This document shows, piece after piece, positions 11,790 to 23,046 of a stretch of 64,000 nucleotides of DNA; position 1 is the stretch's first letter; every line of letters begins with the position of its first letter. The notes beneath the pieces were generated by a model. That model saw nothing but the letters and a program-made list of their open reading frames with translations. It ran no database searches and was not told the DNA's origin. The DNA comes from Mauremys mutica. Its lineage: Eukaryota; Chordata; Testudines; Geoemydidae. The stretch is from NCBI RefSeq assembly GCF_020497125.1, contig NC_059084.1:11187501-11251500 (forward strand), written 5' to 3'. Both the position numbers and the translations under genes were made by a program.

Positions 11790-12827
11790 GGGCTTGTCTA
11801 CACTGGCAACTTTCTGCGCTGTAAAGCAGCTTTTTGCGCTCAAACTGCAGAGGTGTACACACTGCCAAGCCACTTTGTGCGCAGAAACTCCTCAGCTGCC
11901 GCGCTGCAAAAAAACCCACCTTGACGAGAGTCGTAAGGGGATTTGTGCAGAGGCTCCAGCGCTCTATTCCCAGTGTAGACACTTGGTTGCTTTCTGTGCT
12001 GCAATTGGCCTCCGGAGCTGTCCCATAATGCCTCAAGTGACCACTCTGCTCATTGTTTTGAACTTGGCTTCCCTGGAGACATGCACCCCTCCCCTTTCAA
12101 AGCAAACCATTAATGTGGAATGCTTGTGTGTGTGTATGGGAGAGAGAGACAGACAGAGAGAGGCTGCTGTGCAGAGAGCCCAGCGAGGGAGGTGGGGTTC
12201 CCCCTGCCTCAGCACTGATGGCTTCCTGCTGCTGTCTGAACATGCTGACACACTCTCTGTCCCCCAAAACAGTCTCTCTCTGCCCTCCATACGCGCACAC
12301 ACGCTCCCTGTCTCACGCTTCCCCCCCGCCCACTTCAGTTGAAAAGCAGCTGGCAATGTTGTAGGATGCCCACGGGCCAAGGGGATTGGGAAACCTGCCT
12401 AGAATCATAGAATCTCAGGGTTGGAAGGGACCTCAGGAGGTATCTAGTCCAACCCCCTGCTCAAAGCAGGACCAATCCTCAGACAGATTTTTGCCCAGAT
12501 CCCTAAATGGCCCCCTCAAGGATTGAACTCACCCTGGGTTTAGCAGGCCAATGCTCAAACCACTGAGCTATCCCTACCCCTCCATCGTGATGCTGTGCCT
12601 GCCAGATGAGGCATTGCAAACCCTTCCCAAAGCACCCTACGGCCAGCTGCACAGTGGGATAGCTACCACAATACACTGCTGCCTTTGCCATTGCAAGAGC
12701 TGCTAATGTGGATGCGCTCCAGCATCACAAGGAGCACAGTGTGGACATGCAACAGCGGTTTAATTCCAGCTTTTTAATAAAAGTGGTATGACTTGTGGTG
12801 CAGAAACTTGCCAGTGTAGACATACCC
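11790..12827. mobile_element. PIF/Harbinger-like nonautonomous element with nested SINE
   Basis: The left end GGGCTTGTCTACACTGGCAA matches the inverse of the right end (TTGCCAGTGTAGACATACCC). Both are flanked by the trinucleotide TTA (11787-11789 and 12828-12830), the 3-bp duplication typical of PIF/Harbinger. The total of 1,038 bp includes the SINE at 12401-12582, so the element was about 850 bp before that insertion. It carries a short GTGT/GAGA tract near 12.13 kb and no transposase. It ends about 415 bp upstream of the ANKRD60 start codon. Confidence 0.82.
12401..12582 (-). mobile_element. tRNA-derived SINE with CR1-type 3' tail (tortoise/cryptodire type)
   Basis: Read on the minus strand, the element starts with a tRNA-like head. 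It has an A-box-like GGATAGCTCAGTGGTTTGAG and a B-box-like GAGTTCAATCC. About 80 bp of its tail match the 3' end of the CR1 copy at 19206 onward (shared blocks GGTTGGAAGGGACCTCAGGA and CTAGTCCAAC). This is the composition known from turtle SINEs that borrow CR1 reverse transcriptase. It is nested in the Harbinger-like element. Confidence 0.85.
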
Positions 12828-13244
12828 TTAGATGCAGCCTTCACCCTGCTCCCCAGCGAGCATCTTAGTACAGAAAGAAGGAAAAGAGTTGGCTGAGTTA
12901 CTGCTCCCAGCAGGCTCGCTCCCTCCCCCCTGCCCTGGCTGCCCTCCAGCCAACTAAAAGCTCGTCACCATTGGTGACAGTTGCGGGGCTGAGGCTGAGC
13001 AAATGGGCCCCCCTTTAATCACACTGCATGTGCCCTGATGGTACGTAAGTTCAGAGGAGCTATGATGACACACCCATGCCACTGTGATTGCAACACGACA
13101 TCATACTTAAGCTGCCTAGCTAGCTATTATGTCACATGTATGATGTACATCTAAGCCACATCCTTCATGCTGCCCAGATGTATTATGATATGCTAATGCT
13201 GCCCAGGTAACGTCACCTGGAGGGTGTTTAATAGCAACGGCCTA

Positions 13245-13530
13245 ATGGCAGGAAGAGGGAGTGGCCGCCACCAGGTCCAACCCCAACCCTTAGGTGGTGC
13301 TGTGTTTTGGTTCAACTCCTGCTCCAAGCAGGGAAAGAGCCACAAAGTGGTCCCGAGTGGCAGCTTGCCCCACCGGCTCTTCAGCATCACAATCCATCTG
13401 GCTGAAACTAGTGAGACTTTCCCATTAGCCGGGTGCTACAGCGACTTGACTGTGTTGAAGCTGAAGCACCATCTGGAGCTGCTGACTGGTATCCCTCTGC
13501 ATTTCCAACGCCTCCAGTACCTGGATGAAG
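13245..13530 (+). CDS. ANKRD60: ANKRD60 exon 1
   Basis: The exon encodes 95 residues plus one base, from [10 protein letters not shown] through QRLQYLDE, and ends at the donor GAAG/GTGGGG. The first 40 residues are low in recognisable similarity; the ubiquitin-like fold starts near residue 46. The true 5' UTR is not determined. Confidence 0.8.
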
Positions 13531-16500
13531 GTGGGGACTTCTAACATCCTGGGGGGCTTCAGTCTGGGTTCCTTGCCACATCTGGTGTCCCCAATACCAC
13601 CCCTGTCAATTCCAGTGACGTTAGTACCTGGACGAAGATCCAAGACCGTTCCTTTTTCCTGCTCCATTCCTGGAACCCATCTCTTGCTTCAACCCTTAGC
13701 AGTCTCTCCTCCAGCCCTGGGATGCCCTGCAGGGCTTGGAAACCCCACTCACCCATAGCTGCTTGGGGGCTTTCCCCGATGGATGCAAGGGCTGAGTTCT
13801 CAATTTTGGCAGAATTTAACCTTTCACTTTTTTTTAAAATTGCCTAGTGCTTAAGGCTTTGGTGAAACCCTTCCAGTGTGAACAGTGAACAGAGTGCAAA
13901 CTGAAGCAGGGCCCTCTTCTTGAGTCTGCAGAAAGGCAGCTCAGAGCTTTGCCAAGCTGCAGCACCGTGAAACTAACATGATTTCTGGTCCGTTTCCCTG
14001 CTGCTCTTTAGAACCCAGTGATAACTGTCCAGAATTAGTTTTGCTGCCCGACTTCCTATTTTTGGAGAGTTTATATAAATGTTTGTCAGGGATCTCCTCC
14101 TCAAAACCCACCTATACCTTAACACCCAGTTCAAAACAAACAGCTCCTCCTCTCCCCGACCCCTTTGTTTTTAGAATAAAAAAACAAACAGTTGTGTGTG
14201 ACACACACATGCTCTGTATATATTTTGACTGTATCCCTCTTTACCTCTTACCCTCCCCCCACCATTCCACTTTTCATATGTTATGTGTCATCTTAGGCCC
14301 TGATCCTTCAATGAGCTCTGTGTTGAAATGGGTCTACTCAGGTGGAGCTTTTTGCAGAATCAGGGCTTTAGATTATAAACTTTTCCAGGCAGGGAGCCTG
14401 TGTTTGCGTTTGTGTTTGCCCAGCACTAGCACAATAGGGCTTTGATCCTGGATGGTGCATCTGGGTGCTTTTGCGACCTATTTCTCAAACAATAAATGAG
14501 CCGACAGCGAAGCCAGATCACAGTTCTGTTTACTAGAGAAAAACCAAGAGATTTTCAAATGGATGATCTTCACCATCTAATGGTCTCGTAGCGAGGGAAT
14601 CTCTTCAGTTGATATGCATATTCATTTCTCTCTTAATAACCCAGTTCTTTGCAAATGCTATCTTGACTTCTTGTTTTTCATTCCCTCCAGTAGATCTGCC
14701 AGATGAGTCTACGTTTAAGTACAATGATATTGTCCCTGGCGGAACAATTACTATACGCATCTGGCGACAAGATGGCTGGGGGCTTCTCGTGGCAGCTGCT
14801 GCTGAAGGAAATATTATCCAGGTTGATTCCATGGCTTTTGTAAACGATAGGTCGGCTTTGTGCAAACACTCTAAAAGGGGGATTGTTAAAAGATTCATGT
14901 ACTAGATGAATATCTTCAGAGAGCAGCAAATAGTGGGGTGGCTATATATGGGGTTCTATGTCAAAAACCAATGGGGTGATCTTGAGCACCTGTTAGTGGT
15001 AAAACCCAATGAAAGGTTGACCACAGGAATACTCCAGGACTTCAATATGTCCGTCCATTTCTGAGGGAAGTTTATGGACAACTGGGAATCTGAAGAGGAT
15101 GAACTGCTTTGGGAAGGAGGGGAGAAGATCTTTGACGCAGTTGGTTCACTTTAGCAGCCAGCCCGCTTGTTTTGTTAAGCTGTGGCCTTAGTTGTAGTGG
15201 ACTTCCTTTTGTCGCCACTACAATTTGGCTTTATTTTTGGTAGTGGTATTTCCCAATTCTTTTTCCTGTCCACGGTCATACTACTGTTTGATCAATATTC
15301 TGCCACATGGGAGAGTCTTTATTACTCTCATTGCAAATTGCCACTATTTTAAATCTCTCTTCTCTTCTGACACTTTTATCACCATGCTTTTCCTGTGGGT
15401 AGCAATAATAATAATACTTGGTATTTACATAGCACTTTTCATCCATATATCTCCAAGTGCTCTAAAAAGGTGAGTAAACCTTTATTATCACAGTTATAGC
15501 TAGGGAAACTGAGGCACACAGGATATGTGAGTTGCCCAAAGTCATGTGAGTCAACGGCAGAGCTTTGAATATAACCCATCTCATGTGGTCCTTTATCCAT
15601 TGGCTCCTGAGTAAGGACCATAGGCTAAGGACTCCTTCAAAGCTCATGAAGCTTCCAAAATCAATGGAAGGGAGGGACTATTGTAGCAAAATCTGCATCT
15701 TCTCCACAGGTCCTGGGAGTTCCATTGGTCTGCGGCCACACACTCTTGAGTTGTGATCTTTGACTAGCTAAGTAGGCTTTGGCTGGGTCAGTTCTGAGAT
15801 GGGAGATCTCTGTGGAACACATGGTCTTCAGTGATTCAGAAGATGGCATTCTTCTCTCTGGAATTAGTACTGAACCAGGGTCTGAATTAGAGGGTCATGT
15901 GTTGTAAATTCAAGGTCCTGACTAGCTGTGGTCATGAAATATCCCATGGCATGTTAGGAGGGCTCTTTACCCAGTTATCTTGGCTAAATTCCAACTTGGC
16001 TAATTACATTGTGCTCATCTACATTTCCACAACTGTTTGACGTGGATACAGAGGTGTTCTTCACTTCCTGTCCTACACTGTTGTGTAATGTTGCAATGCA
16101 CTGGTAAGTAGCTGCTATGTTTTGAGCCAGAGGTGGCTGTATTTCACTGTTAGGTAAACTGAAATTGGTTATAGTGTCTATGTAAGTTTGAAGGCCTGAT
16201 TCTATGTTCCTTGTGCACCCAAAATTCCTACTGATCCTGTATTGGCTGGGCAGGCAACATTGGAGTGGGCCAGAACTGCCATGGTGTCTTCTGAGATGAA
16301 ACATGCAGTGTATTATTGTATGCATTATACTTTTAGCTGGTAAAAAAAAATCCTGTTAAAACTTTTTTTTCAACCATAAATTGGGTTTTCAACTAAATGA
16401 CCCTGAGAGTGCCATGATATGTTACCTCCCTTCACCAAGAGGAATGACGATGGTGCATCATGGGAGATATAGTCTGACCAGGCAATCCAGCCTATTGAGG

Positions 16501-19500
16501 AGAATGGGAGTATGAGGCACCTAAACTACAACTCCCATGAGGCACCATGGCAGCGTTTCAGAATTGAAATATTTTGGCTTTTGATTTTTCACCAAAAAAC
16601 TCTAAAGCTTTCTATGGAGGTGTGTGGGAGGAAAATCTTTTCTGATCAGCTGTAATTATAATTCCACCGACCTGAAGACCCAAAGTCTCTTCTAGAGACA
16701 CACACCTCTTCCCCGCCCCTCCATCCCCCCAGGTTCCAATGCACAGGCAGCTGCTTAGCCAAGGGTCAGTTTAAGTTTAGAATGTAAGACCATGTAGTTT
16801 GAGTCTTTATAGGTATCTACACACCTTTAATATTGGAATTGATTGATTGAATAATCGGTCAGCATTTGTGTGATGTTTTCATTTATTTTGCCAGCTAATG
16901 AGTCTAGGAGTTACAAAGGGATCCACATGCAGCACTCCAAATTCACAGTTACTGAGACCAGAAGAGAAAAAGGAATGGATCGCACACCGAGCATTCGTGG
17001 CATTGTACGTTGCCAGCCACAGAGGCCACACTGCAGCTGTAGAATTTCTCCTGGAAAATGGTAATATTCATTCATTTTTAAGGGGTCCTTATGATCTTCT
17101 AGACTGACTTCCTGCAGAAGGCAGGGGTAGAATTTTCCCCAGTGATTCCTGAATCAAGCCAAATGCCCAATTTAGTTCAAGCGCAAGTCAACTTTTCAAA
17201 AGGCATTCAGTTGGGAGGAAGAATCCACCCCAGCCCTTGGTAAACTGTTCCTATAGTTCATGACCTTCAGGGTTAAAAATGGGCATCTCATTTCCAATTT
17301 GGATTTTTCTGGCTTCAGCTTCAGCCTCAGAATTTTGTCGTTATTTATCATATTTATTCCCATAGCACCTGTAGTCACTTTCAGCTCTTGGGTGGCTTCA
17401 CCAGCCAGGGAAGCGGAGGGGAAAAGCGCCCAGAATTATCCATTGAAGGCCTGTCCTCAGGGCCTGCTTGGTCACACACAAAAGCAAACCAACTGAAAAC
17501 CACTAGGCAATAATCCCCGGAGATTTTCCCCTGCTGGCAGCCAGAAGGAGAGACATACCCTTCCCTTTAGACCCACCTTCCCCTCCCTTTTATACTCTGC
17601 CTGGAGCAGCCATGTGCCCAGCTGGGACCTGTTAAATTTGCAGTCTGCAGCACCTTTACATGGTTATTATTTGCTTAAAATCTGGTATTCCCCTCCCGCC
17701 TTAGTTTTCTTTAGAGAATCTGCTATAGAGACTAAAGAAGTGATTTGTTTTTCTACCATCTAACCCAGGAGTGGGCAAACTATGGCCCCTGGGCCGCATC
17801 CGGCCCTTCAGATGTTTTAAACCGGCCTTCGAGCTTCCGCCGGGGAGCGGGGTCTGGGGCTTGCCCCTTTCTGGCACTGCTTGCCCCATTTCATGCAGTT
17901 CCCAGAAGCAGTGACATTTCCCCCCCGGCTCCTACACGTAGGGACAGCTGGGGGGCTCCGCATGCTGCCCTCGCCCCAAGCGCCACCGCCGCAGCCCCCA
18001 CTGGCTGGAGAGCCGCCTGGCCGCGCCTCCACATAGGAGCTGGAGTGGGGACATGTCACTGCTTCTGGGAGCTGCTTGAGATAAGTGCCACCCAGAGCCT
18101 GCACTGTGCCCCAAACTCCTGCCCCAGCCCTGATCCCTGTGCCCCAAACTCCTGCCCCAGCCCTGTGCCCCAAACTCCTGCCCCAGCCCTGATCCCCCTC
18201 CTGCCCTCTGAACCCCTCGGTCACAGCCCAAAGCACCCTCCTGCACCCCAAACCCCTCATCCCCATCCCCAGCCCCACCCCAGAGCCCGCACCCCACCCC
18301 CAGCCGGAACCCTCCCCCCTGCACCCCAACCCCCTGCCCCAGCCTGGAGGCTCCTCCCGCACCCTGAACTCTTCATTTCTGGTCCCACACCAGAGCCCAC
18401 ACCCCCAGCTGGAGTCATCACCCCCTCCCGCATCCTAACCCCCAATTTCATGAGCACTCATGGCCCGCCATACAATTTCCATACCCAGATGTGGCCCTCG
18501 GGCCAAAAATTTTGCCCATCTCTGATCTAACCCATATATAACTTCACCGTCCGGCTGGTCCTATGAAAATTGACAATGAAAATAAGACCAACTAGGGCAG
18601 CCCTCTGTAGGGCATGTGGAAGATTCTGCACATGTGCTCTTTTTGTGATGGGCTCCCTGGAATCCTCTTAATGTGAACCCTGGTGACTCCGAAACTATTG
18701 ACTGGCTCCTCAAGACTATTTAGCTGTTTCCACCCCCATACTAAACCTAGCCTTGCTTGTCTTGCCCACAGGCAATCAATGTATGGGAAATCACACACTC
18801 CGCCATGTGCTTTGAAAAGCCAGATGTTTCGTCTCAGGCTGTTTCCATGCTGAGCAAACGCCGGGCCAGTCAAACACCGTTTTTGTATTTTATTATATCT
18901 TTATGTGACACTAGGAGTCTGATCCAAAGTGCATTGGGGAAAAAAATGGGATCCTTTCTATTGGCTTCACTGGGGTTTGCAGGCTGTATGCCAGCACTAT
19001 GAGCCTTTCTACTTCAGCTGCCAGTGTGCACTGTGATCCAACCCCTACACTTGCCCATCTGTTCTGCATGAGTATTACGCCATCACTGTTTTGCTTCTGG
19101 CGAGGCAGTCTCCATTGTTAACAGCTGTGCTCAGATCCTGAAGTCTATTGCTTTAAACCTCAATAAATACTTGACCCCACCACTGAAGTCAGGCTAGGAA
19201 CTACATGGAATCATAGAAGCTTAGGGTTGGAAGAGACCTCAGGAGGTCATCTAGTCCAACATCTTGCTCAAAGCAACACCAATCCCAACTAAATCATCCC
19301 AGCCAGGGCTTTGTCAAGCCAGGCCTTAAAAACCTCTAAGGATGGAGATTCCACCACCTCCCTAAGTAACCCATTCCAGTGCTTCACCACCCTCCGAGTG
19401 AAAAAGTTTTTCCTAATATCCGACCTAGACCTCCCCCACTGCAGCTTGAGACTATTGCTCCTTGTTCTGTCATCTGCCACCACTGAGAACAACCTAACTC

Positions 19501-21034
19501 CATCCTCTTTGGAGCCCCCCCTTCAGGTAGTTGAAGGCTGCTATCAAATCCCCCCTCACTCTTCTTTTCTGAAGACTAAACAAGCCCAGTTCCTTCAGCC
19601 TCTCCTCATAAGTCATGTGCCCCAGCCCCCTAATCATTTTCATTGCCCTCCTCTGGACTCTTTCCAATTTGTCCACATCCTTTCTGTAGTGGGGGGCCCA
19701 AAACTGGATGCAATATTCCATATGTGGCCTCACCAGTGCCGAATAGAGGGGAATAATCACTTCCCTCGATCTTCTGGCAGTGCTCCTACTACTGCAGCCC
19801 AATATGCCGTTAGCCTTCTTGGCAGCAAGGGCACACTGTTGACTCATCCAGCTTCTTGTCCACTGTAATCCCCAGGTCCTTTTCTGCAAAACTGCTGCTT
19901 AGCCAGTTGGTCCCCAGCCTGTAGCAGTGCATGGGATTCTTCCGTCCTAAGTGCAGGATTCTGCACATGTCCAGTAGAGTGTGGGAATTTGTGCCTACCA
20001 TTAAACATTTGCCTTACATATTTTACTGTCATGAATCTTATAAATGATACATTGATTCAGTTGGGAAAATGTGGTTCTTGACATTAAGAAGACATTAATA
20101 CAGTTTAACCTAGAGTGTTAACAAATGGCACTGAAGAGCATCCCCTGATGTTTTTATAACATGGCCTCAGCTGCACCTATTCAGGCTGTGAACCCATGCA
20201 ACACAAGAACAAAGCGTGAGTGGTTAACTCATGTCACCTGAAGCCCCTAAATGGAAGGACGTTTCTTTATCATCACTGACATGTCTTACTGAGGAGTTGC
20301 TAAGAGGTGAGGAAAAGGATCCAGCAATGCTCTTCTGGTCCAAGGTTCTCACACCCAACCTTGATAAAAATGACTGTTCCCTTCCTGATTATCATCCTTG
20401 TAACGATTTGATCAGCCATCAGGAGCTCTAGAAAAAAATCTGGTTAAATAATAATTCTTCATGTGCCCTACATGAGGCCTGGGCAGACTCTGGTGCTCTG
20501 AACAGAACAGGTGTATATCAGTTCTCAGACATGATGCTACTCAGAACCAAGGCAGAGAGAGCATTTGGCCTGTAGATATTTGTTAATTTAAATAAGGGTG
20601 ATTTATTCAAATTCCTTTCTTAAGGAGGATTTAATTTTCACCTGCCTTGAACATGCTAAGGGACGTGCACTCTCCTCTTCTTGCTTATTGGGTTCTGAAT
20701 GTGCATTATCTTCTCTGCAGGTGCAGATTTGCATGCTAAAACACCACTGGGGAGGACTGCTCTTCATGCTGCCACTGTCATGGGCCGATATGACTGCATT
20801 GATCTGCTCCTTAGCTGGGGGGCACAAACTTCTGACTCAGACAATGAGGGACAAAGTGCAGTGAGCCTAGCCCGCCTCTGGGGCCAGAAGCAAAGCGAAC
20901 GCAGACTGTTCCGTTTCCAGTGGCAGCAGAGAGCGACTGGCACCACGTCACCCTCACCAAGTCGGAGCTTACAGCAGAGGCTGGATTCCAGGACACACAG
21001 GCCTCAGTCACGTGCTAAAACACACGTGGGTTAA
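13245..21034 (+). CDS. ANKRD60: ANKRD60, ankyrin repeat domain protein 60 (four exons, complete)
   Basis: Exons 13245-13530, 14691-14821, 16895-17060 and 20721-21034 join in frame to 298 residues. Residues about 46-119 form a ubiquitin-like fold: a first strand [10 protein letters not shown], then [16 protein letters not shown], then [14 protein letters not shown] split across exons 1 and 2. Ankyrin-type repeats follow at about 123-139 (partial), 171-195 ([20 protein letters not shown]), 200-230 ([20 protein letters not shown]) and a weaker one after 232. The UBL-plus-ankyrin layout and the LQYLDEG and DIVPGGTI motifs identify ANKRD60, a poorly characterised gene I recall as mainly testis-expressed. 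Its biochemical role is unknown. The start is the first in-frame ATG; a GTG seven codons upstream is open but unlikely. The product is shorter than the roughly 345-residue human protein, mainly at the termini. Confidence 0.88.
14376..14475 (+). repeat. Dispersed repeat tail (GCACTAGCACAATAGGG type)
   Basis: The segment resembles three others in the window (36925-37010 and 59755-59890 inverted; 44110-44210 direct). They share a GTTTGTACAGCACCTAGCACA-like core and an end rich in AATAAAT. I recognise it as a dispersed sauropsid repeat but cannot name the family. Confidence 0.5.
14691..14821 (+). CDS. ANKRD60: ANKRD60 exon 2
   Basis: The 131-bp exon follows CCCTCCAG and ends CCAG/GTTGAT. It encodes [20 protein letters not shown], the remaining UBL strand, and [15 protein letters not shown], the first ankyrin-like helix. 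Confidence 0.88.
15410..15575 (-). repeat. MIR-type SINE fragment
   Basis: The motifs GGGAAACTGAGGCACA and TTGCCCAAAGTCATGTGAGT with a downstream GCAGAGCTTTGAATATAACC follow the reverse complement of a MIR/CORE-SINE. It lies in ANKRD60 intron 2. Confidence 0.65.
16345..16660. mobile_element. Decayed AT-rich MITE with internal palindrome
   Basis: The ends are rich in TTTTTCAAC and TGATCAGCTGT motifs resembling the element at 1925-2225. Inside, GGTGCATCATGGGAG near 16452 pairs with CTCCCATGAGGCACC near 16532 as an imperfect inverted repeat spanning about 100 bp. Exact borders are unclear. It lies in ANKRD60 intron 2. Confidence 0.5.
16895..17060 (+). CDS. ANKRD60: ANKRD60 exon 3
   Basis: The 166-bp exon follows TTGCCAG and ends AAATG/GTAATA, leaving one base for the next codon. 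It encodes a linker and the ankyrin repeat [20 protein letters not shown]. Confidence 0.88.
17766..18524. mobile_element. hAT-type element with GC-rich minisatellite interior, 8-bp TSD
   Basis: The element begins CAGGAGTGGGCAAACTATGG and ends TTTTGCCCATCTCTG, an imperfect terminal inverted repeat. It is flanked by a perfect 8-bp duplication ATCTAACC at 17758-17765 and 18525-18532. The middle contains about three tandem copies of a unit near CCCCAAACTCCTGCCCCAGC (about 18106-18200) followed by irregular CCCCA-rich sequence. Open frames of up to 261 codons in it come from this composition. It is in ANKRD60 intron 3. Confidence 0.85.
19206..19990 (-). mobile_element. CR1 LINE, 3' part, antisense
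   Basis: On the minus strand it reads through the end of CR1 ORF2 (fragments such as [35 protein letters not shown] and [13 protein letters not shown]) into the 3' UTR, ending with GATTCCATG-type sequence near 19206. Several frameshifts break the frame. It is 5'-truncated near 19990 and lies in ANKRD60 intron 3. Confidence 0.88.
20721..21034 (+). CDS. ANKRD60: ANKRD60 exon 4 (terminal)
   Basis: The exon follows TCTCTGCAG. It encodes a clear ankyrin repeat ([20 protein letters not shown]), a weaker one, then a basic, Ser/Arg-rich tail that ends at a stop at 21032-21034. The tail is poorly conserved in type. Confidence 0.86.
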
Positions 21035-22265
21035 TTTATTTCGTGCTGGCCAGTTTCAGGGGACAGTCAATAATTCTCCCAGAAAGCCACCCGTTAAATA
21101 TTGGGGGGAGGGGGAAATCTGTGTGGTTCAGATACTAAATGAACTCTTGTGTTGGTGATGCTGCAGCCTTGATGACAGAAGGCTTGACAGCACAGCTCCC
21201 AGACACACTCGTAATTTGTAGGTTATAGGGATCTGGAAAATTGTTACATAGCCATTTCAGCCATTTAATTAATACACTTAGTAGCGAGAGCTCCGACCTG
21301 CCTGTGAACTCACCTTGGAATGCTCTGTGTTGGGGTAATTTTCTGATGGTTGGCACTAGGTTGTGACAGTGTTGTCTAGTGAGTAGATCAGAGGGCTAGG
21401 AATTAGGACTTCTAGGTTATTAACCCCGTTTTCCTGACGAATTTCGATGTAATGTCTGGCCGGTCACTTAAGGCGTGCTTTACTCAGACATGGGGGGTTT
21501 CTATTCCCATGACTGTATGTAAATCAGATGTGCAGGCAAGTAGCTAATTATGGTCACTGGCAGGTGCAATCAGGCTAATTGTGCATGGAAATTAGGCAGG
21601 CCATTGGTTCCCCAGCTTTTTAAACAATTAGGTCTGGAGGAGGGTTTTCAAAAGCATCTGAGGGAATGACATACCCAACTCCCATTGACTTTCAAGAGGT
21701 GCTGGGCACCCAACTTGGATGCATTAAGAAAATCCCACTTTAATTTTTCAAGGACCCACTGCCAGATCTTTCAAGAGCTCTGCTCCCATTTAGGCACCTA
21801 AATGAGGGGCAGATTTTCAAAAGCGTTCATCCCCCAGTAGCTCGCATTGAAAATCTGCCCTTCAGGGTCACCAAAGAGCTCCAGACCTAGCAGCTTCTGA
21901 TTAGGCAACAGCCACGGTTTTCAGTGAGAGCTGAGCACTTCTGAAAAACTGGCTCACTGCCTGTTTGCTTGGTAGGCTCTATGCATACCCAGGGCGCTTT
22001 ATAAATGGGAACAAAGTGATTCAGTCTCAGTTCCTTGTGTCCAGCCAATGTTTTCTTAATTTGCTAACGGGAAAGCACAAAAATTTCCAATTTAAATAGC
22101 ACGAGTGGGTTTCAGAGTCAACATCTAGGTGTTTTTATGCAGAGATGAAATGAGCATATCCAAAATGTGATGGACAATGGTGGACTGTTATGGATCATTG
22201 CTCTCAAAGCAACATGTGAATCAGGAGCACCTGTAAGACGCTAATGTTTGTGCAGGACTAAGGTC
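21035..22265. other. ANKRD60 downstream DNA with TTTTCAAAAG-type repeats
   Basis: There is no gene. Between about 21640 and 21865, motifs GGTTTTCAAAAGCATCTGAG, TTAGGCACCTAAAT and GATTTTCAAAAGCG with the inverse TTGAAAATCTGCCC mark degenerate copies related to the small element at 55579-55719. I could not identify the ANKRD60 poly(A) signal with confidence. Confidence 0.4.
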
Positions 22266-22274
22266 CTCTGTGGG

Positions 22275-22375
22275 TGGGATTGTGGCTGTAGTGTTGGACT
22301 TTGAGTTGACTCCAGAGTTTGATCCCAGCTCTGCCACGGATTTTACTGCATGTCCTTGCCAAGTTATTTGGGGTG
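22275..22375 (+). repeat. MIR-type SINE fragment
   Basis: GTGTTGGACTTTGAGTTGAC followed by a B-box-like GAGTTTGATCCCAGCTCTGCC matches the MIR head in sense orientation. Confidence 0.55.
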
Positions 22376-22684
22376 GGATCCATGAAGGGACTGGGATATT
22401 GCAACTCTAAGCATCATCATCACCCTAACTTGTAGGCACATAGTAAATCACAGAAACAACATGTGATCCACAAAGCCGAGTTGGGTGTCTTGGCTCCCTG
22501 TACCAGAATTAGGGAACCCTCCGCTGCAGGCAGCAGAGGCACTCTCTTTCTGGCCCAGTGACTGTTCACTATGGCTAAATACTGAACTACCCTGGGTTCA
22601 GCCCCCCTGCTCCAATCACTTGTTCATTATTTATCCACAGTGGAACAATGGAGGGAGCCCCTGGCCTGCCCCACAACAGAACAT

Positions 22685-22800
22685 CACATATCTCAGCTGT
22701 TAGAGCACCCTCCTGGGAGGTGAGAGCGGGAGCAGTTGAACCTGGGTCTCCCACCTCCCAGGTGAGTCCTCTAACCACTGGTCTAGCAGTTTCAAGGTGG
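22685..22800. repeat. tRNA-like inverted repeat pair
   Basis: CTGTTAGAGCACCCTCCTGG at the left pairs with its near reverse complement CTCCCAGGTGAGTCCTCTAAC at the right; GTTGAACCTGGGTCTCCCAC between them is B-box-like on the minus strand. Similar single-orientation copies occur near 38.66 kb and 44.75 kb. This may be a tRNA-derived SINE family; I cannot name it. Confidence 0.45.
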
Positions 22801-23046
22801 TGGTGCTAGCCCCACCTCCTCCTCTGGATTTTGAATGGGGCTTGATCTGGTAGGTGTGCTCAGAAGGCAGCCTACTGGATCGGTCCTGCACGCAAGTTAG
22901 GTGACTAAATGTCTGTCTTTCCCTGATTCATGGATCGCTCCGGGGCTTAGTCATCCAGATGCATGAAGTGAGGCAGCAGTCTGCATGCTCAGAGGCAGAA
23001 ACATAGGTGCCTGGGTAACTTTTTACATTGCAAACGTAGGCACTGA

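Noticed and set aside
12530..12582. Possible tRNA gene on the minus strand
   Set aside because: The tRNA-like head lacks a full cloverleaf and continues into a CR1-type tail, so it is a SINE.
13224..13244. Upstream start for ANKRD60 at 13224
   Set aside because: The codon there is GTG; the first in-frame ATG is at 13245.
17745..18530. Open frame of 261 codons, with a 181-codon frame opposite
   Set aside because: Both coincide with the GC-rich minisatellite inside a hAT element delimited by an octamer duplication; the protein is Pro-rich repeat sequence.
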